Source of the DNA: Bermanella sp040371755
Lineage (GTDB): Bacteria > Pseudomonadota > Gammaproteobacteria > Pseudomonadales > Oceanobacteraceae
Direction: 5' to 3'
NCBI RefSeq assembly: GCF_040371755.1
Contig: NZ_BAABWE010000006.1
Coordinates: forward strand, 62,001 to 126,000
DNA length: 64,000 nucleotides
The notes under the pieces are model-generated. The model did no database searches. It was not told the DNA's origin and saw only the letters and a list, made by a program, of their open reading frames with translations. Numbering within the stretch: the first letter of the stretch is position 1; every line of letters begins with the position of its first letter. This document shows, one piece after another, positions 1 to 9,490 of this stretch. The translations under genes and the position numbers were made by a program.

Positions 1-288
1 GCATGCATGATGATGGAAACATTAATATATAATGAGTTAGAAGGACTTGATGAAAGTTATATATTAGGTGATTTTGAAGATAGCGATTTATGTCTTAAAG
101 CACTTGAATCCGGCTATAAGAATTACTTAGATAGTGATATTTCTTTATATCACCTGGAACGCCAATCACAAAATTTATTTGAAGATAGGTCTTGGAAATT
201 TAAGTTAACAATTTATAACGGAATACAACATACAAGACGTTGGGATCAACTTATCAAAAAGATTAATGCTTCAGAAGGGGATGTTTAA
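1..288 (+). CDS. Family 2-like glycosyltransferase, C-terminal end (gene cut by window start)
   Basis: The reading frame is open from the first base, so the gene begins outside the window and only about 95 C-terminal residues are seen. They contain GLDESYILGDFEDSDLCLK followed by SGY, the pattern found late in the catalytic domain of GT-A family 2 glycosyltransferases (acidic E/D-D-x-D-L-C-L-K/R segment). A role in transferring a sugar during surface polysaccharide synthesis is inferred from this and from the glycosyltransferase and sulfotransferases that follow. The TAA stop directly abuts the ATG of the next gene, so the two are almost certainly cotranscribed. An internal ATG at 7 is not a credible start for a complete protein. 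Confidence 0.7.
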   Translation, partial: ACMMMETLIYNELEGLDESYILGDFEDSDLCLKALESGYKNYLDSDISLYHLERQSQNLFEDRSWKFKLTIYNGIQHTRRWDQLIKKINASEGDV

Positions 289-1530
289 ATGAGCGGATTA
301 AATCAAAAAATATTAATCATATCTCATGGTCACCCGGATCACAGTAAAGGTGGTGCTGAAGTAGCAGCTTATAATTTATTTAAAGAATATCAAGCTCAAG
401 GAAAAGACGCATTATTTCTTGCAAGATCTGGAGAGTCATCTCACGGTGGCTCCGTATTTTCCTCAAGAAATAATGAGACAGAAGTATTGTTTCATACAAG
501 TATTGGAGATTGGTTTAATCTTCGCTGCGCTGAATCACGACATATGGCTGAACATTTCTCTGGCCTCTTAACAAGATTTAACCCTGAGGTCGTACATTTT
601 CATCACTATGCTCACATGGGCTTAGAAATGATTCGAATTGTTAAAAATACACTGCCCGAAGCAAAAATTATATTTACATTACATGAATATATGGCTATCT
701 GTTTTAATAATGGTCAAATGGTTAAGAAAGACTCCACTAAACTGTGTTATGAGTCGAATCCTGTTGATTGCTCTCAATGCTTTCCTGAAAAATCGAGTGC
801 TGATTTTTTCATGCGCAAACAATACATACAATCAATGTTTGAGCTAGTTGATCATTTTATTTCCCCTAGCCATTTCTTGATTGACCGTTATAAAGCTTGG
901 GGAATAGCCGAAGAAAAAATGACTATGATTGAAAATGGTCAGCCAAAGGCTATAAACAGTGATCCAAGGCCATTAGCAAGTGGGGAGAAGCGGGGGCGAT
1001 TTGCCTTTTTTGGGCAAATTAATCCATTTAAAGGTATCGATGTAATCCTTGAAGCTTTTGCTTCATTGTCTGAAGATCTCCGGGAGCAAGTACACCTTGA
1101 TATTCATGGTGCAAATTTACACCTTCAGGAAGAAAGCTTTCAGGAAAAAGTAAATGGTTTACTTGAAGAGTTATCTGGTGTGGTAACTATGCATGGTTCT
1201 TATGAACCACATGAAATGCCGCGTTTACTTGCTGAATGTGATTGGATGATTATTCCATCTATTTGGTGGGAAAACTCCCCTATGGTAATTCAAGAAGCCT
1301 ATAACCATGGACGTCCAGTTATATCTGCTGATATTGGAGGAATGGCAGAAAAAATCATTGACGGTAAGACTGGTTATCATTTTAGACGAGGCAGTCATCA
1401 ATCTTTAGCCTCAGTGATTGAAAAAGCGGTGACCACGGATCAATGGAGTCGTATACATAACAACATAGTTAAACCAATAAACATTGAAGAATGCGCACAT
1501 GAGCACTTTAAGGTTTTAGAGAATGTCTAA
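289..1530 (+). CDS. GT4-type (glycosyltransferase group 1) glycosyltransferase
   Basis: The 413-residue protein has the two Rossmann halves of a GT-B enzyme. The N-terminal half has a glycine-rich loop (HPDHSKGGAEVAAYN, about residues 17-31). The C-terminal half has FFGQINPFKGIDVILEAF (about 240-257) and the donor-binding stretch WWENSPMVIQEAYNHGRPVI (about 325-344), which carries the E-x7-E-like pair of family 4 retaining enzymes. It is predicted to use a nucleotide sugar to extend a glycan at the cytoplasmic face of the inner membrane. Acceptor and sugar cannot be read from sequence. It starts directly after the previous stop and overlaps the next gene by 8 bases, so it belongs to one operon. 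Confidence 0.85.
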   Translation: MSGLNQKILIISHGHPDHSKGGAEVAAYNLFKEYQAQGKDALFLARSGESSHGGSVFSSRNNETEVLFHTSIGDWFNLRCAESRHMAEHFSGLLTRFNPEVVHFHHYAHMGLEMIRIVKNTLPEAKIIFTLHEYMAICFNNGQMVKKDSTKLCYESNPVDCSQCFPEKSSADFFMRKQYIQSMFELVDHFISPSHFLIDRYKAWGIAEEKMTMIENGQPKAINSDPRPLASGEKRGRFAFFGQINPFKGIDVILEAFASLSEDLREQVHLDIHGANLHLQEESFQEKVNGLLEELSGVVTMHGSYEPHEMPRLLAECDWMIIPSIWWENSPMVIQEAYNHGRPVISADIGGMAEKIIDGKTGYHFRRGSHQSLASVIEKAVTTDQWSRIHNNIVKPINIEECAHEHFKVLENV

Positions 1531-2530
1531 GAGATTAATTCTACATATAGGTGCTGAAAAGACAGCAACAACCTTTATTCAGAATTATATGTCTGTTAAT
1601 AGGGAAAATTATAAAGAGCAGGGAGTGCTATATCCAAAGACAAGCTTTGGTGAGCATGCTCAATTTTCACTTATCGCTGCTTTGCATGATATTGATCATG
1701 GGTTTGGACTTGAGTTTGCTCCAAAGGGCAAAGCATTTAGCATTGAGTCTGAATGGATGCCGTTAATTAATAGGCTTAATAAACAGTCAAAATTCCATAC
1801 TGTTCTAATAAGTGCCGAGCATTTTTCTTCACGATTAAAGGATAAAGGGCTTGAAACATTAAGTGAGATACTAGGGCAGTTGGAAGGATATGAAATCGAA
1901 GTTATTTATTATTTTCGACGACAGGACGACTTTTTTCAATCTTGGTACAGCACACATATCAAGGCAGGTGGTTATAAAACTTTAAAGCAAGCCTTAATAG
2001 ACGATTTCAAAAATCATTGGTTTTTCGATATTTACTATTTAATTGAAAAGTGGAAAAACGTACTACCTAATGCAAAATTCCATATTAGACCTTATGACTA
2101 TGTATCTAAAAATATAGGCATGATAAAGGACTTTACGACTGTGCTGGATCTACCTGTATTAGATAATGCTTTAACGCCTAATTTAGATCGTAATGAATCA
2201 TGGTCTCCTTATATGTTAGCTATTGCACGTCATATTAATGAATTTTTTCAGCCTGAAACTTTAGAGAAGCGATATCAAATTCTTGAGTTTATAGCAAGTA
2301 ACTTTCAACGTGACGAAAAAATCAAGAACTTATTATCGGTAGATATTAAAAAGAAAATATTGAACGAATTTGATGAAAGTAATCGTAAGCTATGTTTGGA
2401 ATATAATATTAATTACGATCTTATTTTCTCCGACCCTGTGGAATCTAAGTTTGTGAATCCTGATGGTATTGAAGTTAATGACTTGAAATTAACCAAAGTA
2501 CTTATTGAAGCAATTAAAGCAAGTCTATAG
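1523..2530 (+). CDS. PAPS-dependent sulfotransferase-like protein (HIGxxKT family, copy 1)
   Basis: The 335-residue protein begins with LHIGAEKTATTFIQ (residues 7-20), a 5'-phosphosulfate-binding P-loop of cytosolic-type sulfotransferases. A conserved ISAEHFSSR stretch (96-104) follows, then YYFRRQDDFFQSWYS (129-143), where the arginine and serine fit the 3'-phosphate-binding motif of PAPS enzymes. No signal peptide or membrane segment is seen, so it should act in the cytoplasm on a lipid-linked or nucleotide-linked glycan. It overlaps the upstream glycosyltransferase by 8 bases. It closely resembles the next gene (shared EFA-KG, ESEW, ISAEHFSSRL and K-A/S-GG motifs), which indicates a tandem duplication. 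The family call is confident; the substrate is unknown. Confidence 0.8.
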   Translation: MSKRLILHIGAEKTATTFIQNYMSVNRENYKEQGVLYPKTSFGEHAQFSLIAALHDIDHGFGLEFAPKGKAFSIESEWMPLINRLNKQSKFHTVLISAEHFSSRLKDKGLETLSEILGQLEGYEIEVIYYFRRQDDFFQSWYSTHIKAGGYKTLKQALIDDFKNHWFFDIYYLIEKWKNVLPNAKFHIRPYDYVSKNIGMIKDFTTVLDLPVLDNALTPNLDRNESWSPYMLAIARHINEFFQPETLEKRYQILEFIASNFQRDEKIKNLLSVDIKKKILNEFDESNRKLCLEYNINYDLIFSDPVESKFVNPDGIEVNDLKLTKVLIEAIKASL

Positions 2531-2557
2531 GTGTTTTTGAGTAATTTGAGTGTCAGA

Positions 2558-3544
2558 ATGAAAACTTTATATTTACATATTGGTACAGAGAAAACAGCCA
2601 CTACATCTATACAGATGTTTTGTAAAAAAAATAGGGCGCTGCTTCTTGATAATGGGCTTCTTTATCCTAGTGTTTTATCGGAAGAGCATAATAATGCACA
2701 CTTTTCATTGGTTGCGTCTTTACTTAGAAAATTTGATAACAATGCTCGTATTGAATTTGCGGGTAAGGGTGTATTAGATTTTGAATCGGAATGGGGTTAT
2801 TTAATAAAACAAATTAATGAAAACCCTGAAAATGATATATTAATTAGCGCGGAACATTTTAGTTCTAGATTATCTCAAGAGCACATTAGCAAAATTTGTG
2901 CTTTTTTTAGGGAAAACCTAGCTACTCACAATATTAAAATAGTGATTAATTTTAGAGCGTATAATGAATTATTAGTATCTGCATATAGCACGATGCTAAA
3001 GTCAGGTGGAAGGAAGTCTTTTGGAGATTACTTTCAAGCAATTCCGAATAAAAAGTATTACTTTGACTATGTGGCAATTATTAAAAATTGGTCTGAATTT
3101 TTTGGTATCGAAAATTTAATAGTTGATACGTTTGATTCGGAATATAAATCTGATGGAGTTGTATCGCGTTTCTTATCTAGTGTTGGGCAAAAAAGCATTG
3201 ATGTTGTTGAGGCAGACTATATCTTTAATGAGTCGCTTAGCCCGATGACACTGGTTTATGGTTATAAACTGAATGAAAAGTTTCATAATAACCCTAACCG
3301 AAAAAAAATCCTTAAAAAATTCAGTGATAATACAATTGGCGTTGAGGGTGATGTGTTATCTGTAGAGCAACTTTCTATTATTGATATTTGTTGTCGAAAT
3401 GATATTCAAGAGTTAAAAGAGTTATTCGGGAAGGATAGGATTAGAATAAAATCTATAAAATGGAATAATATTAAAAATAGTACCTGTGTATTTGATGGCT
3501 CAGAAGAATATTTATTGAAGGTTATAGCAGGGCTTTATAGTTAG
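2558..3544 (+). CDS. PAPS-dependent sulfotransferase-like protein (HIGxxKT family, copy 2)
   Basis: Starting at the ATG at 2558 gives a 328-residue protein beginning MKTLYLHIG, aligned with its paralogues. A GTG at 2531 in the same frame would add nine unconserved residues. LHIGTEKTATTSIQ is the PAPS P-loop, ISAEHFSSRL the shared middle motif, and FRAYNELLVSAYS the arginine/serine 3'-phosphate motif. It is the nearest relative in the window of the preceding gene and lies 27 bases behind it. The C-terminal half is more divergent, as expected if the copies recognise different acceptors. Cytoplasmic sulfation of a glycan intermediate is inferred. Confidence 0.78.
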   Translation: MKTLYLHIGTEKTATTSIQMFCKKNRALLLDNGLLYPSVLSEEHNNAHFSLVASLLRKFDNNARIEFAGKGVLDFESEWGYLIKQINENPENDILISAEHFSSRLSQEHISKICAFFRENLATHNIKIVINFRAYNELLVSAYSTMLKSGGRKSFGDYFQAIPNKKYYFDYVAIIKNWSEFFGIENLIVDTFDSEYKSDGVVSRFLSSVGQKSIDVVEADYIFNESLSPMTLVYGYKLNEKFHNNPNRKKILKKFSDNTIGVEGDVLSVEQLSIIDICCRNDIQELKELFGKDRIRIKSIKWNNIKNSTCVFDGSEEYLLKVIAGLYS

Positions 3545-3552
3545 GTAATTGT

Positions 3553-4581
3553 ATGAAATTGGTATTACATATAGGTTCTGGTAAAACAGGTACAAGTAGC
3601 ATTCAGAAGAAACTTAAAGATTCAAAAAAATCCGGGAAATTAAAGTCCTTCATTTATACTGGATTATTTTTTGAAGAAGTTCCTGAATGTGATGTGGATA
3701 TGTCTGGTCGATTACCACAACATTTTTTTACTGAAATGAGAGGACGCAAAGAAGATGAGCTGATTGATTTAACCCTTGGCTGCCTACAGACAATTAAATC
3801 TGTATATGAAAAAAAGGGTATTGATACCATCATCTGGAGTAACGAGAGTCTTTATCGGTCTACATCCTTTTTCGCTAATCTTATTCCATTAATTTCACCT
3901 CTATTTGATTTAGAAGTGGTTTTATATTTGAGGCGTCAAGATAAGTGGTTTGTTTCTTCTTATGAACAATGGAATATAAAACATAAAACATATTCTGGTA
4001 AATATAAAAATTTCGATGAGTGGTTTGCAAGTAACTCAAATCGGGGCTCGCATGAAAAAAACCTAATTACTTGGGAAAAGATGGTCGGTAAACAGAACTT
4101 CAAAGTTCATGCCTATGATGAAATTGATAATGTAGTAGACCACTTTTTAAATTCTGTTGATATCAAGCTTACTGATTCACTCCAAATAACTAATAAAAGT
4201 AGAGTAAATACTCAGCAGCCTAAAGCCCTATTGTCAATTTATGAGCTTTATTCTTCCGTTAGTTTGAACTCTCAGTTACCAGTAGAGGTTAATAAGCTTT
4301 TACAAAATATTCCTGTTAATCAAATAGAATATGAATCGGCTACTATTAAAGGCTTATCTGATGTAAATATTAATGCTGGAATATTAGATGTTTTTGAAGA
4401 AGAAAATAAAAGAATATCTGAGCGTTACAATATCCCATTTTCCAAGAAATACTGGGATTTAGAGCAAATAAATAAAACTAGCGGTTCTGCATCTGTAGAA
4501 TCAATTTTAGCTGTCATGGTGCGTATTTTGGTTGAACAAAATAATCGTATTACTGAATTAGAATCTAAGTTGAACAATTAA
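3553..4581 (+). CDS. PAPS-dependent sulfotransferase-like protein (HIGxxKT family, copy 3)
   Basis: The 342-residue protein starts MKLVLHIGSGKTGTSSIQ, a PAPS P-loop at residues 5-18. WSNESLYRS replaces the SAEHFS motif of its neighbours, and LYLRRQDKWFVSSYEQW holds the arginine and serine expected of the 3'-phosphate site. The last 30 residues are polar and coil-like (VRILVEQNNRITELESKLNN), perhaps a short oligomerisation helix. It follows copy 2 by 8 bases and precedes galU by 3 bases. It is more distant from copies 1 and 2 than they are from each other, so it probably has a different acceptor. Confidence 0.75.
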   Translation: MKLVLHIGSGKTGTSSIQKKLKDSKKSGKLKSFIYTGLFFEEVPECDVDMSGRLPQHFFTEMRGRKEDELIDLTLGCLQTIKSVYEKKGIDTIIWSNESLYRSTSFFANLIPLISPLFDLEVVLYLRRQDKWFVSSYEQWNIKHKTYSGKYKNFDEWFASNSNRGSHEKNLITWEKMVGKQNFKVHAYDEIDNVVDHFLNSVDIKLTDSLQITNKSRVNTQQPKALLSIYELYSSVSLNSQLPVEVNKLLQNIPVNQIEYESATIKGLSDVNINAGILDVFEEENKRISERYNIPFSKKYWDLEQINKTSGSASVESILAVMVRILVEQNNRITELESKLNN

Positions 4582-4584
4582 AAT

Positions 4585-5484
4585 ATGAAAGCAATTATTC
4601 CTGTAGCGGGCCTAGGCACGCGAATGTTACCAGCAACAAAAGCAATTCCAAAAGAAATGCTGCCTATTGTTGATAAACCTCTTATTCAGTATGTTGTTAA
4701 TGAAGCAATTTCCGCTGGAATCAAAGAAATTGTACTAGTAACTCATTCTAGTAAAAATAGTATTGAAAATCATTTTGATACTAGCTTTGAGTTAGAAGCG
4801 ACATTAGAGGCCCGCGTTAAACGTCAATTATTAGTTGAGGTTCAATCAATATGCCCTAAAGACGTGACTATTATGCATGTTCGTCAAGGTCAAGCGAAAG
4901 GCTTAGGTCATGCAATTAGCTGCGCCCGCCCTTTAGTAGGTAATAATCCATTTGTGGTGATTTTACCTGATGTAATTATTGATGATGTAACTTCAGACTT
5001 ATCAAAAGATAATTTAGCTGAAATGTTACAGAATTTTAATAAATCGAGTCGGGGTCAAGTCATGGTTGAAGGCGTCGCTCAGGATCAAGTTGATAAATAC
5101 GGTATAGTTGATTGCTCAGGTGTAGAGATTAATCCCGGTCAATCTGTTGCTATGGTTGGAATGGTAGAGAAGCCCTTGATAGAAGAGGCGCCATCAAATC
5201 AAGCGGTTGTAGGGCGATACGTATTACCTGCATCTATTTGGTCAATCCTTGAAAATACTCAACCAGGTGCTGGTGATGAAATACAATTAACTGATGCCAT
5301 TGCCAAATTAATGGAAACAGAAACAGTTGAAGCCTATTCAATGAAAGGCAAAAGCCACGATTGCGGCAGCAAAACAGGCTATATGTTAGCAAACTTAGAA
5401 TACGGATTACGCCATCCAGAAGTATCAAAATGTTTAATGGACGCAATAAGTAAATTAAATATTCAATCTATTGGCAGTTACTAG
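4585..5484 (+). CDS. galU: UTP-glucose-1-phosphate uridylyltransferase
   Basis: The 299-residue protein matches GalU in length and motifs. The nucleotide-binding signature AGLGTRMLPATKAIPKEMLP is at residues 8-27, followed by DKPLIQYVV, and VEKPLIEEAPSN and AGDEIQLTDAI lie further on. It makes UDP-glucose from UTP and glucose-1-phosphate in the cytoplasm, the precursor for UDP-glucose, UDP-galactose and UDP-glucuronate in envelope glycans. Its place between a sulfotransferase (3 bases upstream) and polysaccharide genes suggests it supplies this locus. Whether a second galU exists elsewhere cannot be judged. Confidence 0.95.
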   Translation: MKAIIPVAGLGTRMLPATKAIPKEMLPIVDKPLIQYVVNEAISAGIKEIVLVTHSSKNSIENHFDTSFELEATLEARVKRQLLVEVQSICPKDVTIMHVRQGQAKGLGHAISCARPLVGNNPFVVILPDVIIDDVTSDLSKDNLAEMLQNFNKSSRGQVMVEGVAQDQVDKYGIVDCSGVEINPGQSVAMVGMVEKPLIEEAPSNQAVVGRYVLPASIWSILENTQPGAGDEIQLTDAIAKLMETETVEAYSMKGKSHDCGSKTGYMLANLEYGLRHPEVSKCLMDAISKLNIQSIGSY

Positions 5485-5521
5485 TCAGTATTGGTTAACA
5501 GGGCAATAAACAGGAATATAT

Positions 5522-6556
5522 ATGCAGTCTCAAATGGATGAATTGCAAAGTTTTGGTTATCGGTTTTTAGGGCCTATCATAACTTCATTTTTTGATGAAA
5601 TTGAAAAGAAAAAAACTGGAAATGAACTTTTCTTTCTTGCAAGAGAAGGTTATCACCTTGAATCACTATATAAATATTATTGTGGGCTATTAGGTAAATC
5701 TTATGAAACTAAATATTTACTCTGCTCTAGAGTGTTCTTGTTTAAGTTGTGCTTAACGGATAAAAATCTAATACCTTTAACATTGGGACATCATTTCAAA
5801 GGTAGTTTAGAGTCTCTACTTATTAGGCGTTATGGTTTTAGTGGTACACAAATTAATAAAGTTAAAAAAGACTTAAAGAATAGTGATAAATTATTAGCCA
5901 CGGAGATTAGCTTACCTAGCAGGCAGGATATAGCGGTTAAGGCAATATTTGATGTATCGAGGTTATTCATAAATGAACTTGAAAGTAAAAAGAAACTATA
6001 TCTAAAATATTTAGATTCAATTGGTTTTAATTCAGATAACAAATCTGTAGTTGATATTGGTTTTTCTGGAACTATCCAGAAACTATTATCGAAAATAACT
6101 AATAAAAAAACAATTGGTCACTACATGGTGACTACTGTAAATGCTAAAAATAGTGCTGAATGTACATTCCACGGTCATTTTTCAAGTGGTCAAAAATTTG
6201 GGAATGGTTATCCATTACTTGATAAGTCGCTATATCTAGAGTCATTATTGACTGCACCACATGGTCAGGTTAATGATATTTTTGGAAGTGATGATGGGTA
6301 TCGATTTGGTTATTCTACAAAAACCAAAGCACAGCATGAATTTTATCTTATTGATCAAGTTGTTGAAGGTATACGGAGCTATATGGATGACACACTTGAG
6401 TCAGGATTACAGCTGACAAAAGAATATGTACCTGAGTACTTTGCTTCTATTGTTAAAAGACCACAATTCATACCTGAAGGTTTAAGAAATATATTGGAAG
6501 TTGATGATCATATATCAGGCTTTGGTGTGCTAAACCCTATAAAAGTATTTGGTTAA
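5522..6556 (+). CDS. COG5610-type partner domain protein (non-HAD half)
   Basis: The 344-residue protein carries three motifs I associate with the C-terminal half of COG5610 (HAD-type proteins of O-antigen and capsule loci). These are FGYRFLGPIITSFF near the start, LFFLAREGYHLESLYKYY (about residues 35-52) with LLCSRV soon after, and VVDIGFSGTIQKLL (about 177-190). It has no HAD DxD nucleophile of its own; that half lies in the next gene, 3 bases downstream. RBS AGGA sits 6 bases before the ATG. Function in glycan synthesis is inferred from context and no reaction is established. The sequence is strikingly AT-rich, like the genes up to about 10.7 kb. Confidence 0.6.
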   Translation: MQSQMDELQSFGYRFLGPIITSFFDEIEKKKTGNELFFLAREGYHLESLYKYYCGLLGKSYETKYLLCSRVFLFKLCLTDKNLIPLTLGHHFKGSLESLLIRRYGFSGTQINKVKKDLKNSDKLLATEISLPSRQDIAVKAIFDVSRLFINELESKKKLYLKYLDSIGFNSDNKSVVDIGFSGTIQKLLSKITNKKTIGHYMVTTVNAKNSAECTFHGHFSSGQKFGNGYPLLDKSLYLESLLTAPHGQVNDIFGSDDGYRFGYSTKTKAQHEFYLIDQVVEGIRSYMDDTLESGLQLTKEYVPEYFASIVKRPQFIPEGLRNILEVDDHISGFGVLNPIKVFG

Positions 6557-6559
6557 AAA

Positions 6560-8497
6560 ATGTTAAATATAATCAAGAAAAAATTATCAAAATCTTTTGA
6601 TAGAAATAAAAGAAGTATACAACCAAAATTATTAGATGCAGCATTATATGAAGACTCTGTAGCAGAAGGTCTATTTGATCCTTTATGGTATCAGCATCAA
6701 TATAAATTATTTTTTGATACACCAGAAGCAGCATTTAATGATTACCTAAGAAAATCTAAGTTTTCAAATGTTGCTCCTAGTATGAATTTTGACCCTGTAT
6801 CTTATTTTCATAATAATCCAGATGTTTACGCTGTTAGCGAATCGCCATTACTGCACTACCTTAGATTTGGTCGTTATGAAGGAAGGCAGGCATACCCTTT
6901 AAGGCCTTTATGGAATTCATCTGATAATATTAATGTTTCTGAGTATAAACATAAACGTGAAGGCAGGTACGCAGTTGTTTTACATATTTTCTATGAAGAC
7001 TTTATAAAGAAATTTCATAATGCCTTTATGGGGGTTGATTTTGAATTTGATCTATTTATTACAACAACTTCAAAGGCGGTAGAAAAAAAAGCCAAACTTG
7101 TATTTGAAAATAACCCAGCTATAAAAAATATTAATGTTACAAATGTACCAAACAAAGGAAGAAATTTTGGTGGATTTTTAGTTGAATATTCTAAGGATTT
7201 ATTAGAGTACGACTTTGTTTGCCATTTGCATTCAAAAAAGTCTTTGTATTCAGGTAGTGAACAAGTTCATTGGGCCGAATATTTACTAGAATATCTTGCA
7301 CGTGATAAGCAGATATTAAGTAAAATGTTAAATATCTTTGAACAAGATGAAAAACTTGGATTATTTTATCCTACAACGTTTTGGAACATGCCTCAGTGGA
7401 CTTGCCACTGGTTGAAAAATAAAGGAATTGGTAATAAAACGCTTAAAGAATGGTTTGACTTGAAGCAAGATAAAGATTTTTTTTCCTATCCTGCTGGAGG
7501 GATGTTTTGGGCTAAAAAGGATGCCCTAAAGCCAATTTTGGAAAGGAGTTGGAGTTATGATGATTTTCCTGAAGAGCCAATTCCAGCAGACGGTACGATC
7601 CTTCATGTAATAGAGCGTATACTACCAATTGTTGCTGAAAATGAAGGATTTAAGAGCTTCTATTATTATCCCCCTACTGGCGAATTCACAATAGATGAAA
7701 GTTTTATATTTTTAGAGTATCAATTTGGTTTGGATTATCGGATGAATATGTTGTGCTCACAACAAGAAATCTGTTCTTTTGATATATTTGATACGTTGGT
7801 ATGGCGTAAGTTTTATGAACCAGATTACGCTAAATATTTATTACCTGAGCGCGCTGAATTAAGCATTACTGGCGAAGAATTTGTGGAGCTTAGAAATAAC
7901 GCTGAGCTTGATGTTCGTAAGAAAAAACATTTTAAAGGTGATGTGTCCATACATGAAGTCTATGTAGAGCTAGCTAATAATAAAGTTATTAATGCTTCTG
8001 ATGTTGATAAATTATCCGATCTTGAATTTGAAATTGATTTATCAATGATTTCTCCTAAAGAAGTAATGGTAAGTTTTTTAAATTCTCTATCTGAGCAAGG
8101 TAAAGAAATATACATAGTATCTGATACTTACTATTCAAAAGCTCAAATAGAAAAATTATTAAGTGTTGTCGGTGTGAAAGCCCCATATAAGTTATATGTA
8201 TCTAGTGATATGCAGATGAGAAAAGATAATGGTTCTATTTGGGAGCATTTATCTAAAGGTCTCAAGTCGCAGAATAAAATAGATAAGTTTGTACATATAG
8301 GGGATAACGTTGTCTCCGATTCGCAAATTCCTGGTGATTTTGACCTAAGGACCTTACATATATTAGCACCAAAGGATAAATGGCAGGCTCAATCTCTTTG
8401 TGAAATACCATCAGAAGCATTTGGAATTAAGAATATTTCCGAAATGAAAAGATGGGGATTGCTATTATCAAAGCAATGCGTTAACCCTTTTTTATAA
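6560..8497 (+). CDS. Rhamnan synthesis F-like / HAD-type glycan biosynthesis protein
   Basis: The 645-residue protein has three parts. Residues about 25-115 hold two copies of the D-x-x-W/Y-Y ... HYLRFG-EGR module common at the ends of surface-glycan proteins. Residues about 130-400 resemble RgpF: VVLHIFYEDF, NKGRNFGGFL, FVCHLHSKKS, and YPAGGMFWAKK. Residues about 410-640 form a HAD-like domain with SFDIFDTLVWRKF as the nucleophile motif, VSDTYYSK as the threonine/serine motif and HIGDNVVSDSQIPG as the acidic motif. RgpF-like proteins take part in rhamnose-rich polysaccharide assembly, so a transferase plus phosphatase/phosphotransferase role is inferred. It sits 3 bases behind the COG5610 partner gene. 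Confidence 0.75.
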   Translation: MLNIIKKKLSKSFDRNKRSIQPKLLDAALYEDSVAEGLFDPLWYQHQYKLFFDTPEAAFNDYLRKSKFSNVAPSMNFDPVSYFHNNPDVYAVSESPLLHYLRFGRYEGRQAYPLRPLWNSSDNINVSEYKHKREGRYAVVLHIFYEDFIKKFHNAFMGVDFEFDLFITTTSKAVEKKAKLVFENNPAIKNINVTNVPNKGRNFGGFLVEYSKDLLEYDFVCHLHSKKSLYSGSEQVHWAEYLLEYLARDKQILSKMLNIFEQDEKLGLFYPTTFWNMPQWTCHWLKNKGIGNKTLKEWFDLKQDKDFFSYPAGGMFWAKKDALKPILERSWSYDDFPEEPIPADGTILHVIERILPIVAENEGFKSFYYYPPTGEFTIDESFIFLEYQFGLDYRMNMLCSQQEICSFDIFDTLVWRKFYEPDYAKYLLPERAELSITGEEFVELRNNAELDVRKKKHFKGDVSIHEVYVELANNKVINASDVDKLSDLEFEIDLSMISPKEVMVSFLNSLSEQGKEIYIVSDTYYSKAQIEKLLSVVGVKAPYKLYVSSDMQMRKDNGSIWEHLSKGLKSQNKIDKFVHIGDNVVSDSQIPGDFDLRTLHILAPKDKWQAQSLCEIPSEAFGIKNISEMKRWGLLLSKQCVNPFL

Positions 8498-8508
8498 AGT
8501 TGTAAGTA

Positions 8509-9477
8509 ATGAATAGACTAATATTACATATAGGCCCTCATAAAACGGGCAGTACTTATATACAAAGAGAACTTTTTAACTCAAAAGAGAAGTTACTAAC
8601 TAATAATTTATTGTATCCAAGTACAATGCTTGAGATGTTTGGTCATACAGGTCTTGCAAATTCGATTAAAACTAATTCTTTGTCGGATTTTAAGTCTGAA
8701 ATATCGGACATTAATAATTTCTCAGGAGATGTGATTTTATCAAGCGAGAATTTTTTTAATCTTGATGAACTTGGAATCAAAATACTAGAAGAGTCTTTGG
8801 AGTATAATGATGTTGAAATCATTGTGTTTTATCGGCAACCCACAATTAGATTGTTATCTCTGTGGCATGAATATGTTAAGTCAGGTATGACTCTTTCTTA
8901 TTCTGAATTCTCATCGCGTCATATTTCAAAACCGTTTATGAGTGAAGAGTTGAATATATCAATTAAGTTAAATTTATTTTTGAAGTATTTTAAATCCGGA
9001 GATGTAAGGATTATTGATTATGATGAGTCCGTAGCTAATAAGAATACGCTCAGGAGCTTTATGGAAGCTATAGGGAGAAAAGGTTTACTGGATGAAAGTT
9101 ATGCTGTAATTAATAAAAGAATAAATTTTTATGACCTCGAGGTTCTGAGATGTTTACATCATCTTTCAAAAGGAGGTGAGCTTAAGGGGCATGCATTGAG
9201 ATTAAAGTATTTCAAAAATAGATATATATTTAAAGAAATTTTGGATAAAAGAATTTTCCCGTTTTTATCAGGAAATTCTATACCATTAAAAATTGGAGGG
9301 TCATTTATTGATCATGCTATGGCTGATTTAATGAACAATGAATATGCATTTAAAGTATCAAATAATGGAAATTTTGAAATAGAGAACATATTGTTGCCAT
9401 CTTCAGTATGGATGTTAAATTTAGAAATGGTTTCTGAAATTCATGGTATTTATACTATGTTAGTAGATATGGATTAA
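8509..9477 (+). CDS. PAPS-dependent sulfotransferase-like protein (HIGxxKT family, copy 4)
   Basis: The 322-residue protein opens MNRLILHIGPHKTGSTYIQ, the most canonical PAPS P-loop of the five paralogues. LSSENFFN matches the S-x-E-x-F motif of the family, and VFYRQPTIRLLSLWHEYVKSG holds the arginine and serine of the 3'-phosphate site. No signal peptide or membrane helix is visible. It lies 11 bases after the RgpF/HAD gene and 13 bases before another paralogue, so it is part of the same operon. Acceptor unknown. Confidence 0.78.
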   Translation: MNRLILHIGPHKTGSTYIQRELFNSKEKLLTNNLLYPSTMLEMFGHTGLANSIKTNSLSDFKSEISDINNFSGDVILSSENFFNLDELGIKILEESLEYNDVEIIVFYRQPTIRLLSLWHEYVKSGMTLSYSEFSSRHISKPFMSEELNISIKLNLFLKYFKSGDVRIIDYDESVANKNTLRSFMEAIGRKGLLDESYAVINKRINFYDLEVLRCLHHLSKGGELKGHALRLKYFKNRYIFKEILDKRIFPFLSGNSIPLKIGGSFIDHAMADLMNNEYAFKVSNNGNFEIENILLPSSVWMLNLEMVSEIHGIYTMLVDMD

Positions 9478-9490
9478 TAGAGGTTTTTAC

